From assembly GCF_013404595.1 (NCBI RefSeq), contig NZ_JABVAX010000015.1:1-64000 (forward strand): a stretch of DNA of 64,000 bases, given 5' to 3'. This DNA is from Jannaschia marina. Its GTDB lineage: Bacteria; Pseudomonadota; Alphaproteobacteria; Rhodobacterales; Rhodobacteraceae. Positions 41,773 through 50,657 of the stretch are shown one piece after another. Positions within the stretch are counted from its first letter, which is position 1, and each line of letters begins with the position of its first letter. The notes beneath the pieces were generated by a model. The model was not told the DNA's origin. It worked only from the letters and a program-made list of their open reading frames with translations, and made no database searches. A program made the position numbers and the translations under genes.

Positions 41773-44125
41773 TGAAGGTCATGATCCCATGACACTGCTC
41801 CCGGACTGGGCGAAGCGCGAGCGCGAGCTTGCGCACATGCTGCCATATGTGACGCTTGCCAATGACCATACGGTCAGGACGCGCGGCAACGAGCTGTTCC
41901 AGTGCATCCGTCTTACGGGCGTGAACAGCAACACGACCGACGACGAATATCTCGACAGAACGCGCGCCCTTCTAGCGTCGATCATCGCTCAGAGCGGTGA
42001 AAAATTCAGTTTCTACGTCCATAAGGTCTCCAAGGGGATCGACGCGAACCTTCGCGCCGTGGACGGCGATGATTTTGCCGCGCGGGTCGATGCGAAGTGG
42101 CGCGCGTCGCTCGATGAGGCGAACCTTCGCGACAAAACCCTCACGGTGACGGTGATCCACCGCCCTACCCTGACCCAAAAGCTGCCCTTTTCATCGAAGA
42201 AGACCATCGGTCTGCTGCGCCAGCAGACGGAAAAACGGCTTCGCATCTTAAGTGAGCTGGTCGGACAGTTGAAATCGACCTTTGCGGACATGAAGCCGCG
42301 ACTGCTCTCGGCAATGTCAGGCGAATTGCTGGGCTTCCTTGGCGCGCTCAACACCGGCCAGGAACTCCCCCTCTTTCAGGGGTCGAAATACGGATACCTC
42401 TCGCAGGATGTCGCCAATACCCGCGTGACATTCCAAGGCACGACATTCGTGCTTTCGGACGGTGCGGTCGGGACGAGATATGGCACCACGTTTGCGGTGA
42501 AGCAGTATCCGGCGAAGACGAGCTGCACCATGTTCGACAGCCTCAACCTGCCTGTCGATATGGTGGTCACGCATTCGTTCACCCCGATCAACAGCAACAT
42601 GATGGCCTCCCGGATCAAGCGTCAGCGCCGGATGATGAAGGCCGCGGATGATGGGGCAATCTCCCTCGAAGCCGAACTGGTCGAGGCACTCGATGACCTT
42701 GAAGCGAAGCGGCTGACCTTCGGGGACCATCATATGACGGTGACGGTCTTTGCGGACACGCCGGAGCAACTAGACGCAATTTCCGGCGAGGTCAGGAACA
42801 TCGCGGCCAGCGAGGGCGTGAACATCATCAACGAAGGGTTTGCTGCAAAGACCCACTTCTTCGCGCAGCACCCTGGAAATTCCGCCAAGCGGAGCCGGAA
42901 AGCGGCGATCACCAACCGGAACTTCGCAGACTTCGCCGCTCTGCACCGCGCGCCTCTCGGGAAACAAGGTCATCAGGTGCCGTGGGGAACGCCGATCACG
43001 ATGTTCCCAACGCCTGAACGCTCGGGCTATTGGTTCAACTATCACGAAGAAGGGTCTCCCGAAAAGGAACCGACCGGGGGACACACGTTGATCCTCGGCC
43101 GTCCGGGTTCGGGTAAATCGGTCCTGTCGGCATTCCTCATGACCCAGGCGCGACGCATGGGTGTGCGCATCTTCGTCTTCGACTACCGCGCAGGTATGGA
43201 AATGGCCGTTCGCGCGAACGGCGGAAGCTATTCGGCAGTAAAGGCCGGCGAGCCGACAGGGCTCAACCCGCTGCGCACCGAGATAGATGAACGCGGTCAG
43301 GCGTGGTTGGCGGACTGGATGGCCGCGCTGATCCACAGGCAGGACAAACCGCTTTCTCCGTCCCAAACGAACCGTATCCAGGAAGTCGTCCGGCAAAATG
43401 CCAATGCGGTCCGTGACGATCTGCGCAACTGGTCCGATTTGGCGTCGCTGTTCGCATCGACCGATGATGGCGGTGATCTTCATGAACGAGTGCAGGAATG
43501 GACCGCGACCGGGCGCTACGGCTGGATCTTCGGCCAGAACGCAGAAGACACGTTCTCTCTCGAAGGGGATGTGGTGGGCTTCGATCTGACCGGCATTCTC
43601 GACAGTGAAAGCGAAAAAGAGCGAATGGCCGTTCTCTCCTACCTCTTCCGGCGGGTGGAGCGCAAAATCGAGGACCGGAAGCCGACGATCATCATCATTG
43701 ATGAAGCATGGAAGGCGCTCGACAACCCCTACTTCGCGGAACGCCTGTCCAACTGGCTGGTCACGGCACGGAAACAAAACGCGGTCGTCGTGATGATGAC
43801 GCAGTATGCCAGTCAGCTCGAACAGACCAGAACCGGCAAGACGATCATCGAAGCGGTTCCGACCCAAATTCTGCTGCCGAACATCCGGGCTTCGGCCTCG
43901 GACTATTCGATGCTGAACCTGCACGCGAAAGAACTCGATCTGCTCCTGACCACGGGAAGCAATTCGCGTCTCGGCCTGGTCCGGGATGATGGAGGGTCTG
44001 TCGTCATTGACGCGGACCTGAGCGCCCTCGGCCCGCTGCTCACGGTGCTGGGCGGGATGGAAACGGGCGAACAACTGGTTGGTGCTGACTACCGCCAGAG
44101 ACCGGACTTTTGGAGGATCACATGA
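41762..44125 (+). CDS. virB4: VirB4 secretion ATPase
   Basis: This 787-aa ATPase starts at ATG 41762, with GGAGG 8 nt upstream. The N-terminal CagE/TrbE/VirB region runs to about 430. The ATPase part has Walker A GRPGSGKSV (about 444-452) and Walker B IIIIDEAWKALDNPYFA (about 642-658), followed by MMTQYASQLEQTRTGKTIIE. VirB4 powers pilus assembly and substrate transfer. The next gene overlaps by ATGA. Confidence 0.93.
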   Translation: MPRDEGHDPMTLLPDWAKRERELAHMLPYVTLANDHTVRTRGNELFQCIRLTGVNSNTTDDEYLDRTRALLASIIAQSGEKFSFYVHKVSKGIDANLRAVDGDDFAARVDAKWRASLDEANLRDKTLTVTVIHRPTLTQKLPFSSKKTIGLLRQQTEKRLRILSELVGQLKSTFADMKPRLLSAMSGELLGFLGALNTGQELPLFQGSKYGYLSQDVANTRVTFQGTTFVLSDGAVGTRYGTTFAVKQYPAKTSCTMFDSLNLPVDMVVTHSFTPINSNMMASRIKRQRRMMKAADDGAISLEAELVEALDDLEAKRLTFGDHHMTVTVFADTPEQLDAISGEVRNIAASEGVNIINEGFAAKTHFFAQHPGNSAKRSRKAAITNRNFADFAALHRAPLGKQGHQVPWGTPITMFPTPERSGYWFNYHEEGSPEKEPTGGHTLILGRPGSGKSVLSAFLMTQARRMGVRIFVFDYRAGMEMAVRANGGSYSAVKAGEPTGLNPLRTEIDERGQAWLADWMAALIHRQDKPLSPSQTNRIQEVVRQNANAVRDDLRNWSDLASLFASTDDGGDLHERVQEWTATGRYGWIFGQNAEDTFSLEGDVVGFDLTGILDSESEKERMAVLSYLFRRVERKIEDRKPTIIIIDEAWKALDNPYFAERLSNWLVTARKQNAVVVMMTQYASQLEQTRTGKTIIEAVPTQILLPNIRASASDYSMLNLHAKELDLLLTTGSNSRLGLVRDDGGSVVIDADLSALGPLLTVLGGMETGEQLVGADYRQRPDFWRIT

Positions 44126-44307
44126 AAACTGCTGCACTGCTCACCCTCGTCGCCCTGACACTCGGCGCTTGCACGAATTACCGGCCATCGGAGGCGAACT
44201 GCTTCAACTTCATGGCCGTCGCACCCGCCGAAGATCCCTGCAACTTCGTCGCTCTGGACGGAGCGATCCCCGTCGATCAGCTTCAGGAGGTTGCGTTCAA
44301 TGAATAG
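44122..44307 (+). CDS. Small lipoprotein in VirB7 position
   Basis: This 61-aa protein starts at ATG 44122 (ATGA overlap with virB4) and has a lipobox LTLGAC-TNYRP with Cys18-20. Two further Cys follow. In T4SS operons a short lipoprotein of this kind usually stabilises VirB9 (VirB7). Its place after virB4 rather than before virB8 is unusual but acceptable. Confidence 0.65.
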   Translation: MKTAALLTLVALTLGACTNYRPSEANCFNFMAVAPAEDPCNFVALDGAIPVDQLQEVAFNE

Positions 44308-45445
44308 GCTTTTGCTTCATACGGCGGCTATTGCCCTGTGTGCGGCTTCAGCCTCGGCCCAGGGCGTTCCGACCGTGGATAACGGTCTGGCAATCCGCAA
44401 CGAGCTTGCCAACCAGCACCGCGAAAACGACCTAGAGGTTCAGGCCGATACTCTGGGCGTGCAGGAAGAAATCGCGGAAATCGAGCGTGAACAGCTCGCC
44501 GTCCTGCAACAGATTCTCGATGCGCAGACAAGCCTGGGGGGCCAGGGCATCCCGGCGATGGTCACGGCGCTCGAAGACGGCGGTTCGCCGGAGCAATCTG
44601 CGGATGTGCTTTACAGCCCGACCGATCCGAACCCTGGCGCACCGCAAATGTTCGGGGATGCGTCTGGAAACATCGAACAGCTCATCATTCGCGTCGCGAT
44701 TGAAACGCATGGCTATTCTGGCGTGTCCGAAGCCGGTTTGTCCGTGGTCCAGTGGCGGTGCTTGCTGCAAGCCCTGATCTGGCAGGAAAGCCGGTTCACG
44801 ATTGGGGCACGGTCGCCGGTCGGGGCCTTCGGGTTGACGCAGATCATGCCGGGAACGGCTGGCGATCTTGGCATCTACCCGGAATATTACGACAGCCCGT
44901 ATATCCAGGTGGAAGGTGGTGCCCGGTATCTCGCACAGATGCTTCGCATGTTCGACGGGAACATCATTCACGCCCTGGCTGCCTACAACGCTGGCCCCGG
45001 CAACGTGCAGAGATACGGGGGCGTGCCGCCGTTTCAGGAAACGCAGCACTACGTCCAGGTCATCCCAGAAAAATACAATTACTACCTCTCTGTTGTGGGA
45101 GGGATCGACGCTCTGGGCACGATTGACGTTTCCCTTCTGGCAAACTCGAACCTCTCGCTGACCGGAGCCAATGCCGCAACCTACGGCAATCACTCGATGG
45201 CCTCGATCACTGTCGCAGCACAGCGCATTCGGAACATCGTCCAAAGGATAGGCGAGACCGAAGATTTGCAGGAGTCGATGGCGCTCAACACCTACGCGCG
45301 GGCCGAGCTGGTGCGGTTGATCGCAGCGCGGACCCGGCTGCAAGCCGCCCGAACCCAACCGATGAGCGCCGAACAGATGGCGATCGCAGCCGCCCGCATG
45401 GCGGAAAACGAATTTTTCGACTTCACCTTGGAGGATCTGGACTGA
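44300..45445 (+). CDS. VirB5-like protein with inserted lytic transglycosylase domain
   Basis: This 381-aa exported protein starts at ATG 44300, with AGGAGG 9 nt upstream. The mature N-terminus (AQGVPTVDNGLAIRNELANQ) and the C-terminus (LNTYARAELVRLIAARTRLQ ... FFDFTLEDLD) match the ends of the next protein, a VirB5. In between (about 115-260) lies a complete SLT domain: IWQESRFTIGARSPVGAFG with its Glu, [33 protein letters not shown]. It thus looks like a transglycosylase nested in a VirB5 scaffold, perhaps placing wall-cutting activity at the pilus tip or base. Confidence 0.75.
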   Translation: MNRLLLHTAAIALCAASASAQGVPTVDNGLAIRNELANQHRENDLEVQADTLGVQEEIAEIEREQLAVLQQILDAQTSLGGQGIPAMVTALEDGGSPEQSADVLYSPTDPNPGAPQMFGDASGNIEQLIIRVAIETHGYSGVSEAGLSVVQWRCLLQALIWQESRFTIGARSPVGAFGLTQIMPGTAGDLGIYPEYYDSPYIQVEGGARYLAQMLRMFDGNIIHALAAYNAGPGNVQRYGGVPPFQETQHYVQVIPEKYNYYLSVVGGIDALGTIDVSLLANSNLSLTGANAATYGNHSMASITVAAQRIRNIVQRIGETEDLQESMALNTYARAELVRLIAARTRLQAARTQPMSAEQMAIAAARMAENEFFDFTLEDLD

Positions 45446-46284
45446 TGACTTTTCTCTCACACCTGCGCAGAACTCTGCGCACCACAACGATCATCGCGGG
45501 TCTCGCAATGACGGCGTTGACCGCGCCCAGCCTTCTGGGGGGCGGCGCGGCCTACGCTCAGGGCGTTCCCACAGTCGATGCGCGCAACATCGCGCAGGAA
45601 ATCCAGCAACTTCGTCAGATGATTGAAGACGAAGTGCTGCAAAACGAACAGCTTGTCCAACTCCGTGAGCAATTCGCCACGCTTCAGGAACAGCTCGCGG
45701 AATTGCAGGCGACCTATGAGGCGCTGACCGGGCTGATGGAGCTGCCGGAGATCATCACGACCCAATTCGAGGAAGAGTTGAACGGGCTGCTCGATCAGGA
45801 ATTTGGCGACATCCTGGCGACAATCGACGCGATCCGCGAAGGGGATTTTTCGGCTCTCGCAGGAAACAACGCTGCGGGCATCGAAACCCAGATGACACGG
45901 GTTCTCGAACAGGCCGGGTTCGATGAAGACACTCTGCGCGAAATGGCGACAAGCGGAAACGCCGGTGCCGAACGCACGGCGACGCAGGCCACCACGGGCG
46001 CGGTCGTCTCGGCCGCTGCACAGACCTCCTACGAGGAAGCCGGTCAGTCGCTCGAACGCGTTGACCGCCTCGTCGGCATGATTGGTGACATGGAAGAGCT
46101 GAAAGACAGCGTGGATCTGAACACCCGCGTCACTGCGGAGCTGGCGATCGCGCTTGTCGCGATGTGGCAGCTTGAGGCGGTGCAGACCGTTGGCGACGGC
46201 CAGGGCGGCGTGATCGACGCGGCAACCATCGCAGAAGAACAGCGGTTCATGGACTTCACCCTCCCTGAACTCCGTGCCGACTAA
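45445..46284 (+). CDS. virB5: VirB5-like minor pilus protein
   Basis: This 279-aa exported protein has a signal peptide ending YAQG and VPTVDARNIAQEIQQLRQMI. A coiled coil (about 60-105, LREQFATLQEQLAELQATYE) is followed by a Gly/Ala region, and the C-terminus has SVDLNTRVTAELAIALVAMW and RFMDFTLPELRAD. This is the VirB5 architecture. The start shares one base with the preceding stop. VirB5 sits at the pilus tip and helps attachment. Confidence 0.82.
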   Translation: MTFLSHLRRTLRTTTIIAGLAMTALTAPSLLGGGAAYAQGVPTVDARNIAQEIQQLRQMIEDEVLQNEQLVQLREQFATLQEQLAELQATYEALTGLMELPEIITTQFEEELNGLLDQEFGDILATIDAIREGDFSALAGNNAAGIETQMTRVLEQAGFDEDTLREMATSGNAGAERTATQATTGAVVSAAAQTSYEEAGQSLERVDRLVGMIGDMEELKDSVDLNTRVTAELAIALVAMWQLEAVQTVGDGQGGVIDAATIAEEQRFMDFTLPELRAD

Positions 46285-46298
46285 GGAAGGACAGGGAC

Positions 46299-46952
46299 GT
46301 GTCGAACGAAACAGAAATTGTTGAGGAAGAGCTGATCTACGGCGCACGTCGCCGCGAACAGCTTTGGCAGAAGCTCGGGATCAGCGGTCTGGTCTTCGGG
46401 ATTGTCGGATGCCTCTCTGCGGCAGCGGTCGCGGTCCTCGACACGGACCCTCCGCCTGTCGTCGTCCCCTACAACCCCGAGACGGGCATGGCCCTGCCGA
46501 ACGCCTCTGTCGGGGCGGTCACGGTGACGGAAAATCAGGCGATCATTGAAGCTGCGGTTTTCCGCTATGTGACGGATCGCGAAACCTACAACCAGGTGGA
46601 CAACGATCTTCGGGTGCGCAGCATCCTCGAACGCTCTGATGGCGCGGCTGAAGCCTCAATGCGCAACCTGTGGAACAGTGCCAACGCGAATTATCCTCCC
46701 ACGGTCTATGGCGGAAACGCACGCCTCGATGTCGAAATTCTCTCGATCAACCGGATCGGAACGAACCGGGCGACCGTGCGGCTGCGCAAGCGCCTGACCG
46801 GCCCACAAGGCGTCCAGGCTGGCCTCTTCACCGCGACGCTTCTGTTCGAGTTTAGGCCCGAAGAGCGTCGGAGCATTGATGACGTGTGGACGAACCCTTT
46901 CGGCTTCACCGTCACGGAATACAGCATTCGTTCTGACAGATTGGAGAATTGA
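46299..46952 (+). CDS. virB8: VirB8 inner-membrane scaffold
   Basis: This 217-aa protein starts at GTG 46299. A short cytoplasmic end is followed by one transmembrane helix (ISGLVFGIVGCLSAAAVAVL, about 29-48) and a periplasmic NTF2-like domain containing AIIEAAVFRYVTDRETYNQV and a final NPFGFTVTEYSIRSD. The length and layout are typical of VirB8, which links inner- and outer-membrane complexes. Confidence 0.9.
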   Translation: MSNETEIVEEELIYGARRREQLWQKLGISGLVFGIVGCLSAAAVAVLDTDPPPVVVPYNPETGMALPNASVGAVTVTENQAIIEAAVFRYVTDRETYNQVDNDLRVRSILERSDGAAEASMRNLWNSANANYPPTVYGGNARLDVEILSINRIGTNRATVRLRKRLTGPQGVQAGLFTATLLFEFRPEERRSIDDVWTNPFGFTVTEYSIRSDRLEN

Positions 46953-46954
46953 AA

Positions 46955-47653
46955 ATGAAGCTACTCAACAGCACCATTCTGTCGCTGGCCCTGGCTCTTG
47001 CTGCGGCTCCTGCCTTGGCCGAAACCACACCCAACCGGGGGCCGAACGACAGTCGCGTTCGCGTCGCAACCTATCAGGAAGGCCAGGTCTATCGCCTGCA
47101 CGTCAGCCTGACGCATGTGACTAGCATCGAGTTTGGTCAAGGCGAGACGATCCGGTCGATCATCGCGGGGGACACGGAAGGCTTCCAGCTCGACGGCGTT
47201 CCCGGTGGTCAGGCGTTTGCGATCAAGCCCCTTGCCCGCGGCGTCCATACGAACATCACGGTCTATACAAACCGGCGCAGTTACTACTTCAATGTGACGG
47301 AAAGCTCGTCACCCACCTTCTACGTGGTCCAATTCCGGTATCCTGAAGAGCAGCGGGCACCTCAGAATGCCGTCGCTGCGGCTGCGCCCAACTATAACTA
47401 CGCGGCCAGCAATCGCACGGATTTCACGCCCACGGCGGTCTGGGATGATGGCACATTCACCTACTTCCGGTTCGCCCGGAACGCGCCGGTGCCGGCGATC
47501 TTCCGGTATCGCAACGGTGGAGAACGAACCGTCAACAGCACCCAGATCGAAGACGGCGTTTTGCGGGTCTCCGGGGTCAATGACCAATGGGTTCTGCGTC
47601 TTGGCGAGGAAATCGTCTGTATTCAAGAAATCGTGCCGGGGGCAAGCTCATGA
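46955..47653 (+). CDS. virB9: VirB9 outer-membrane complex protein
   Basis: This 232-aa exported protein starts at ATG 46955 (a TTG at 46949 is possible), with a signal peptide ending ALA-ETTP. The N-terminal domain has VRVATYQEGQVYRLHVSLTH and the C-terminal domain has FTPTAVWDDGTFTYFRFARN, VPAIFRY and VLRLGEEIVCIQ, the VirB9/TraO fold. The stop overlaps virB10 by ATGA. Confidence 0.9.
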   Translation: MKLLNSTILSLALALAAAPALAETTPNRGPNDSRVRVATYQEGQVYRLHVSLTHVTSIEFGQGETIRSIIAGDTEGFQLDGVPGGQAFAIKPLARGVHTNITVYTNRRSYYFNVTESSSPTFYVVQFRYPEEQRAPQNAVAAAAPNYNYAASNRTDFTPTAVWDDGTFTYFRFARNAPVPAIFRYRNGGERTVNSTQIEDGVLRVSGVNDQWVLRLGEEIVCIQEIVPGASS

Positions 47654-49059
47654 GCGAAGTGGACGAACTTAGAAAGCGCCTTGATGAACTCGAAGGTGGA
47701 AGCGGCGGTGGGAAAAAACGCCCCTCGGCTGTCGCGGCAATCGGCGGCGTCGCCGCGATTGCGACCCTTGGTGGTGTCGTTTGGTTGACGCTGCAAGAAG
47801 AGCCTGAACCGCTGTTGCCCACAGCACAGCCGGAAGAATTTCAGGCAGAAGGTGATGGGTTTGGCGAGATTGAACCCTTCGTCCCCCCTGCCCCGCCGGA
47901 ACCGGAAGTTGTGGAGGTTCCAGTCCAGCCGAACGCGGAACTCCTGGAACAGCTCGCCGCCCTACGCGCCGAGATCGAGGAACTGCGAAACGCGGAAGCT
48001 CCGGTGGTCGAGGATGACACGGCGGCTGCCGAAGCTATCGAGGCCCTGACGGCCCAGATCGCGGCGTTGCAGGAAGCCTCCCAAAACGCCCAAGAGCAAT
48101 TCGCGGAGGCTCTGGAAGAGCGGGATCGCGAGCTGCGTCAGCTTCAGGCGGACCTCGAACTGGCAATGCTGGATCAAGGGCCTGATCCGGCCCTGCAACA
48201 GCGCATTCGCGACCTCGAAAATCGCATCCTTGAAATGCAGGCCATGCCGGGTCCAACGGAAGAAGATTTGCTGGAACTGGAACGCCAGCGCCTTGCGGCT
48301 GAAGAAGAAGCTCGCCGCCTGGCCGAACTGGAACGTCGCCGTCTCGAAGAAGAAGCCTTCCAGCAAGCGCGCATCCAGTCTCCGACCATCGCCTTTGGCG
48401 GTGCTGGTGGCCAGGACGGTGAACTTGTCGAGCGCACCTTTGGCGAAGTGACCGATTTCGTGCTGAACGGCGCGTTGCCGACGCAGGTGACGCAGGCTGA
48501 AGTGATCGCGAACCCCGGCAATACCGTGATCCAGGGAACGATGATCCAAGCTGTCATGGAAACGGCGGTGTCGAGCGAGCTTCCAGGCCAGGTGCGGGCC
48601 GTGATTTCGGAGGATGTCCATTCGTATGACGGCTCACGCATTCTGATTCCGCGCGGATCGAAACTGATCGGGCGGTATCGTGCTGGCGCCGACATCGCGC
48701 AGAGCAGGATCACGATTGCATGGGACCGGATCATCCTGCCGAACGACCAGACGGTCGTTATCAGCTCCTTCGGGGGCGATGAACTTGGCCGGTCCGGCAC
48801 AACGGGCTTTGTGGACACGCGCTTCGATGAACGCTTCGGATCGGCTGCTCTGATCTCGCTTATCAATGCCCTGCCCGGCGCAGCTGCGGCCCAGGTTGAA
48901 GATGACACCAGTGCGGAGGTGCTGGAGGATGTTGGCGACGATCTGAGCGACAGCACCGGCAGTGTCATTGACGATTATCTCTCCATTGGCCCCGTGATCT
49001 ACGTCGAACAAGGCGCTCGGATCACGGTCATGGTCGATCGCGATCTGGAAATTTTCTGA
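47650..49059 (+). CDS. virB10: VirB10 energy-sensing channel protein
   Basis: This 469-aa protein starts at ATG 47650. It has a cytoplasmic start (MSEVDELRKRLDELEGG), one inner-membrane helix (VAAIGGVAAIATLGGVVWL), a Pro-rich linker, a long coiled coil (about 95-240) and the C-terminal barrel domain with VIQGTMIQAVMETAVSSELP, SRILIPRGSKLIGRYRAGAD and VEQGARITVMVDRDL. The long coiled coil is larger than in Agrobacterium VirB10. It forms the outer pore with VirB9. Confidence 0.92.
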   Translation: MSEVDELRKRLDELEGGSGGGKKRPSAVAAIGGVAAIATLGGVVWLTLQEEPEPLLPTAQPEEFQAEGDGFGEIEPFVPPAPPEPEVVEVPVQPNAELLEQLAALRAEIEELRNAEAPVVEDDTAAAEAIEALTAQIAALQEASQNAQEQFAEALEERDRELRQLQADLELAMLDQGPDPALQQRIRDLENRILEMQAMPGPTEEDLLELERQRLAAEEEARRLAELERRRLEEEAFQQARIQSPTIAFGGAGGQDGELVERTFGEVTDFVLNGALPTQVTQAEVIANPGNTVIQGTMIQAVMETAVSSELPGQVRAVISEDVHSYDGSRILIPRGSKLIGRYRAGADIAQSRITIAWDRIILPNDQTVVISSFGGDELGRSGTTGFVDTRFDERFGSAALISLINALPGAAAAQVEDDTSAEVLEDVGDDLSDSTGSVIDDYLSIGPVIYVEQGARITVMVDRDLEIF

Positions 49060-50057
49060 TGTCGGGTGCGTATCTTGAAAGCTCGCTCGACAAGCTGCCC
49101 GACGCGCAACGACCAGACGTGATCGAGATATGTATCAACCCCGATGGGCAAATCTGGGGCGAGTTTCAGGGGGATCACTTTATGAGCCCCCTGAACGCCA
49201 CCCTGACCCAGACCGAGATACGTGACCTTGGCAATCAAATCGCCTCTGCCGCCAGCACGACGATCAGCAAGGACAAACCTATCGTATCGGTGAGCATCAC
49301 CTACAAGGACCGTCCGATCCGCGCCCAGGTCATTATGCCACCCGCCGTCATCGACGGCGTGTCGATCAGTCTGCGTTTTTTTTCCACCCTGCCGCTTAGC
49401 GACATAAAGCTGAAGTTTCTCTATGGGGCAGAACACAGTCTCGAACAGAAACGACTTCAGCGGAACCGTGAGCTGCGCGAGGTCGCAAAGTCCGGCGACA
49501 TCGACGCCTGCACACAGTTTTGTGTCGATCACAAGTTGAACATGATCGTCTCCGGCGGAACTTCGACAGGCAAGACGGTCGCCGCTCGTAAGATTCTCGC
49601 GTTGGTCCCGCCGGAAGAACGGATCATCACCATCGAGGAAGCGGCCGAGCTGGTGCCTCCGCAACCGAACACAGTGACGCTGATCTCGAACCGCGATGTG
49701 AAAATGCAGTCGGCCGATACGCTGCTCACCTCGACGCTTCGGATGCGACCGGATCGTATTGTCCTGGGCGAGGTTCGCGGCAGCGAGGCCATGACGTTTC
49801 TCGAAGCCATCAACACCGGCCACGGTGGGTCGATGACGACGCTTCACGCCGAGACGCCTCAACTGGCGGTTCAACGGCTGGCAATCGCCGCCCTCAAAAC
49901 CGACATCCCCATGACCTACCAGGACATGATACAATACATCGAAAGCTCCATCGACGTGATCGTCCAAGCTGCACGCGCGGACGGCGATAGGGGCATCACC
50001 GAATTTTACCTGCCCGGCCAGACAATGGAGGATGGCGATGAAGACATTCGAACATGA
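49059..50057 (+). CDS. virB11: VirB11 traffic ATPase
   Basis: This 332-aa cytoplasmic hexameric ATPase has Walker A GGTSTGKT (about 166-173), an Asp box ERIITIEEAAELV, Walker B region RMRPDRIVLGEVRGSEA (about 228-244) and a His box GHGGSMTTLHAETP. The ATG shares one base with the virB10 stop (TGATG). It switches the machine between pilus assembly and DNA transfer. Confidence 0.93.
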   Translation: MSGAYLESSLDKLPDAQRPDVIEICINPDGQIWGEFQGDHFMSPLNATLTQTEIRDLGNQIASAASTTISKDKPIVSVSITYKDRPIRAQVIMPPAVIDGVSISLRFFSTLPLSDIKLKFLYGAEHSLEQKRLQRNRELREVAKSGDIDACTQFCVDHKLNMIVSGGTSTGKTVAARKILALVPPEERIITIEEAAELVPPQPNTVTLISNRDVKMQSADTLLTSTLRMRPDRIVLGEVRGSEAMTFLEAINTGHGGSMTTLHAETPQLAVQRLAIAALKTDIPMTYQDMIQYIESSIDVIVQAARADGDRGITEFYLPGQTMEDGDEDIRT

Positions 50058-50250
50058 AGTGCTTTTTTTCCACGCTCACAACGAGAAAACGCACAACGAA
50101 ATGAAAGCTAGTCTTGCGGAGTGGGGCATGGCGGGGTTCGCAATCGTCGCGGTTCATCCGGCACAAGATAAAAAAGGCTTCAATGGCTACACCGTATTTC
50201 TGTCGCGCGAATTGATTGATCTGAAGAAGAACCATGAGGATGCGGCATGA
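50038..50250 (+). CDS. DUF4177-like small protein
   Basis: This 70-aa protein starts at ATG 50038, with GGAGG 6 nt upstream, inside the end of virB11. The layout (MKTFEHEVLFFH, LAEWGMAGFAIVAVHPAQ, GYTVFLSRE) resembles the small beta-alpha-beta-beta DUF4177 fold. No role in transfer is established. Confidence 0.6.
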   Translation: MKTFEHEVLFFHAHNEKTHNEMKASLAEWGMAGFAIVAVHPAQDKKGFNGYTVFLSRELIDLKKNHEDAA

Positions 50251-50648
50251 AGATAGTCCTGTATGCAGTGCTGTCGGCAACCATAAGTTTGCCTACGGTT
50301 TCAGTCGCCCAGATGGTTTCATCGGGCCAGACTGACGAGATTTGTCCGGGTCGACCAAATGAGCCGCAGATAATCCAGAATATGCCTGTCCAAGAGGCTT
50401 ATCGCACCCTTTTGCTTCAAGCGATGTATTCGGCCTATCGCTATGAGCTTGTGGTTCAGACTGGCACCTGCTCATGCGATAACCGCTTTCCCTCTTGGGA
50501 GCCGGTGGTGGAATATTATCTCGAGAACTACGCGAGGCTTGAAGATGAATGGGCTGTCATGGACGCACAACGCCCTTATGACGCAGCCAAGCGACTGCAC
50601 CGAGAGCCGCATCGAACCATTTGTGTTCAACAGGGCAACTGGCGGTGA
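50247..50648 (+). CDS. Exported protein in the virB operon
   Basis: This 133-aa protein overlaps the previous gene by ATGA. It has a signal peptide (ATISLPTVSVAQ) and a helical mature part with Cys residues (ICPGRP, TCSCDNRFP, TICVQQG). It resembles other short Cys-containing secreted proteins seen next to virB6 (possibly entry-exclusion or VirB7-like), but no family is recognised. Confidence 0.65.
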   Translation: MKIVLYAVLSATISLPTVSVAQMVSSGQTDEICPGRPNEPQIIQNMPVQEAYRTLLLQAMYSAYRYELVVQTGTCSCDNRFPSWEPVVEYYLENYARLEDEWAVMDAQRPYDAAKRLHREPHRTICVQQGNWR

Positions 50649-50657
50649 GGCAAAGCC

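Noticed and set aside
42770..44137. Long - strand open frame opposite virB4
   Set aside because: Antisense shadow of a well-supported gene; no motifs.
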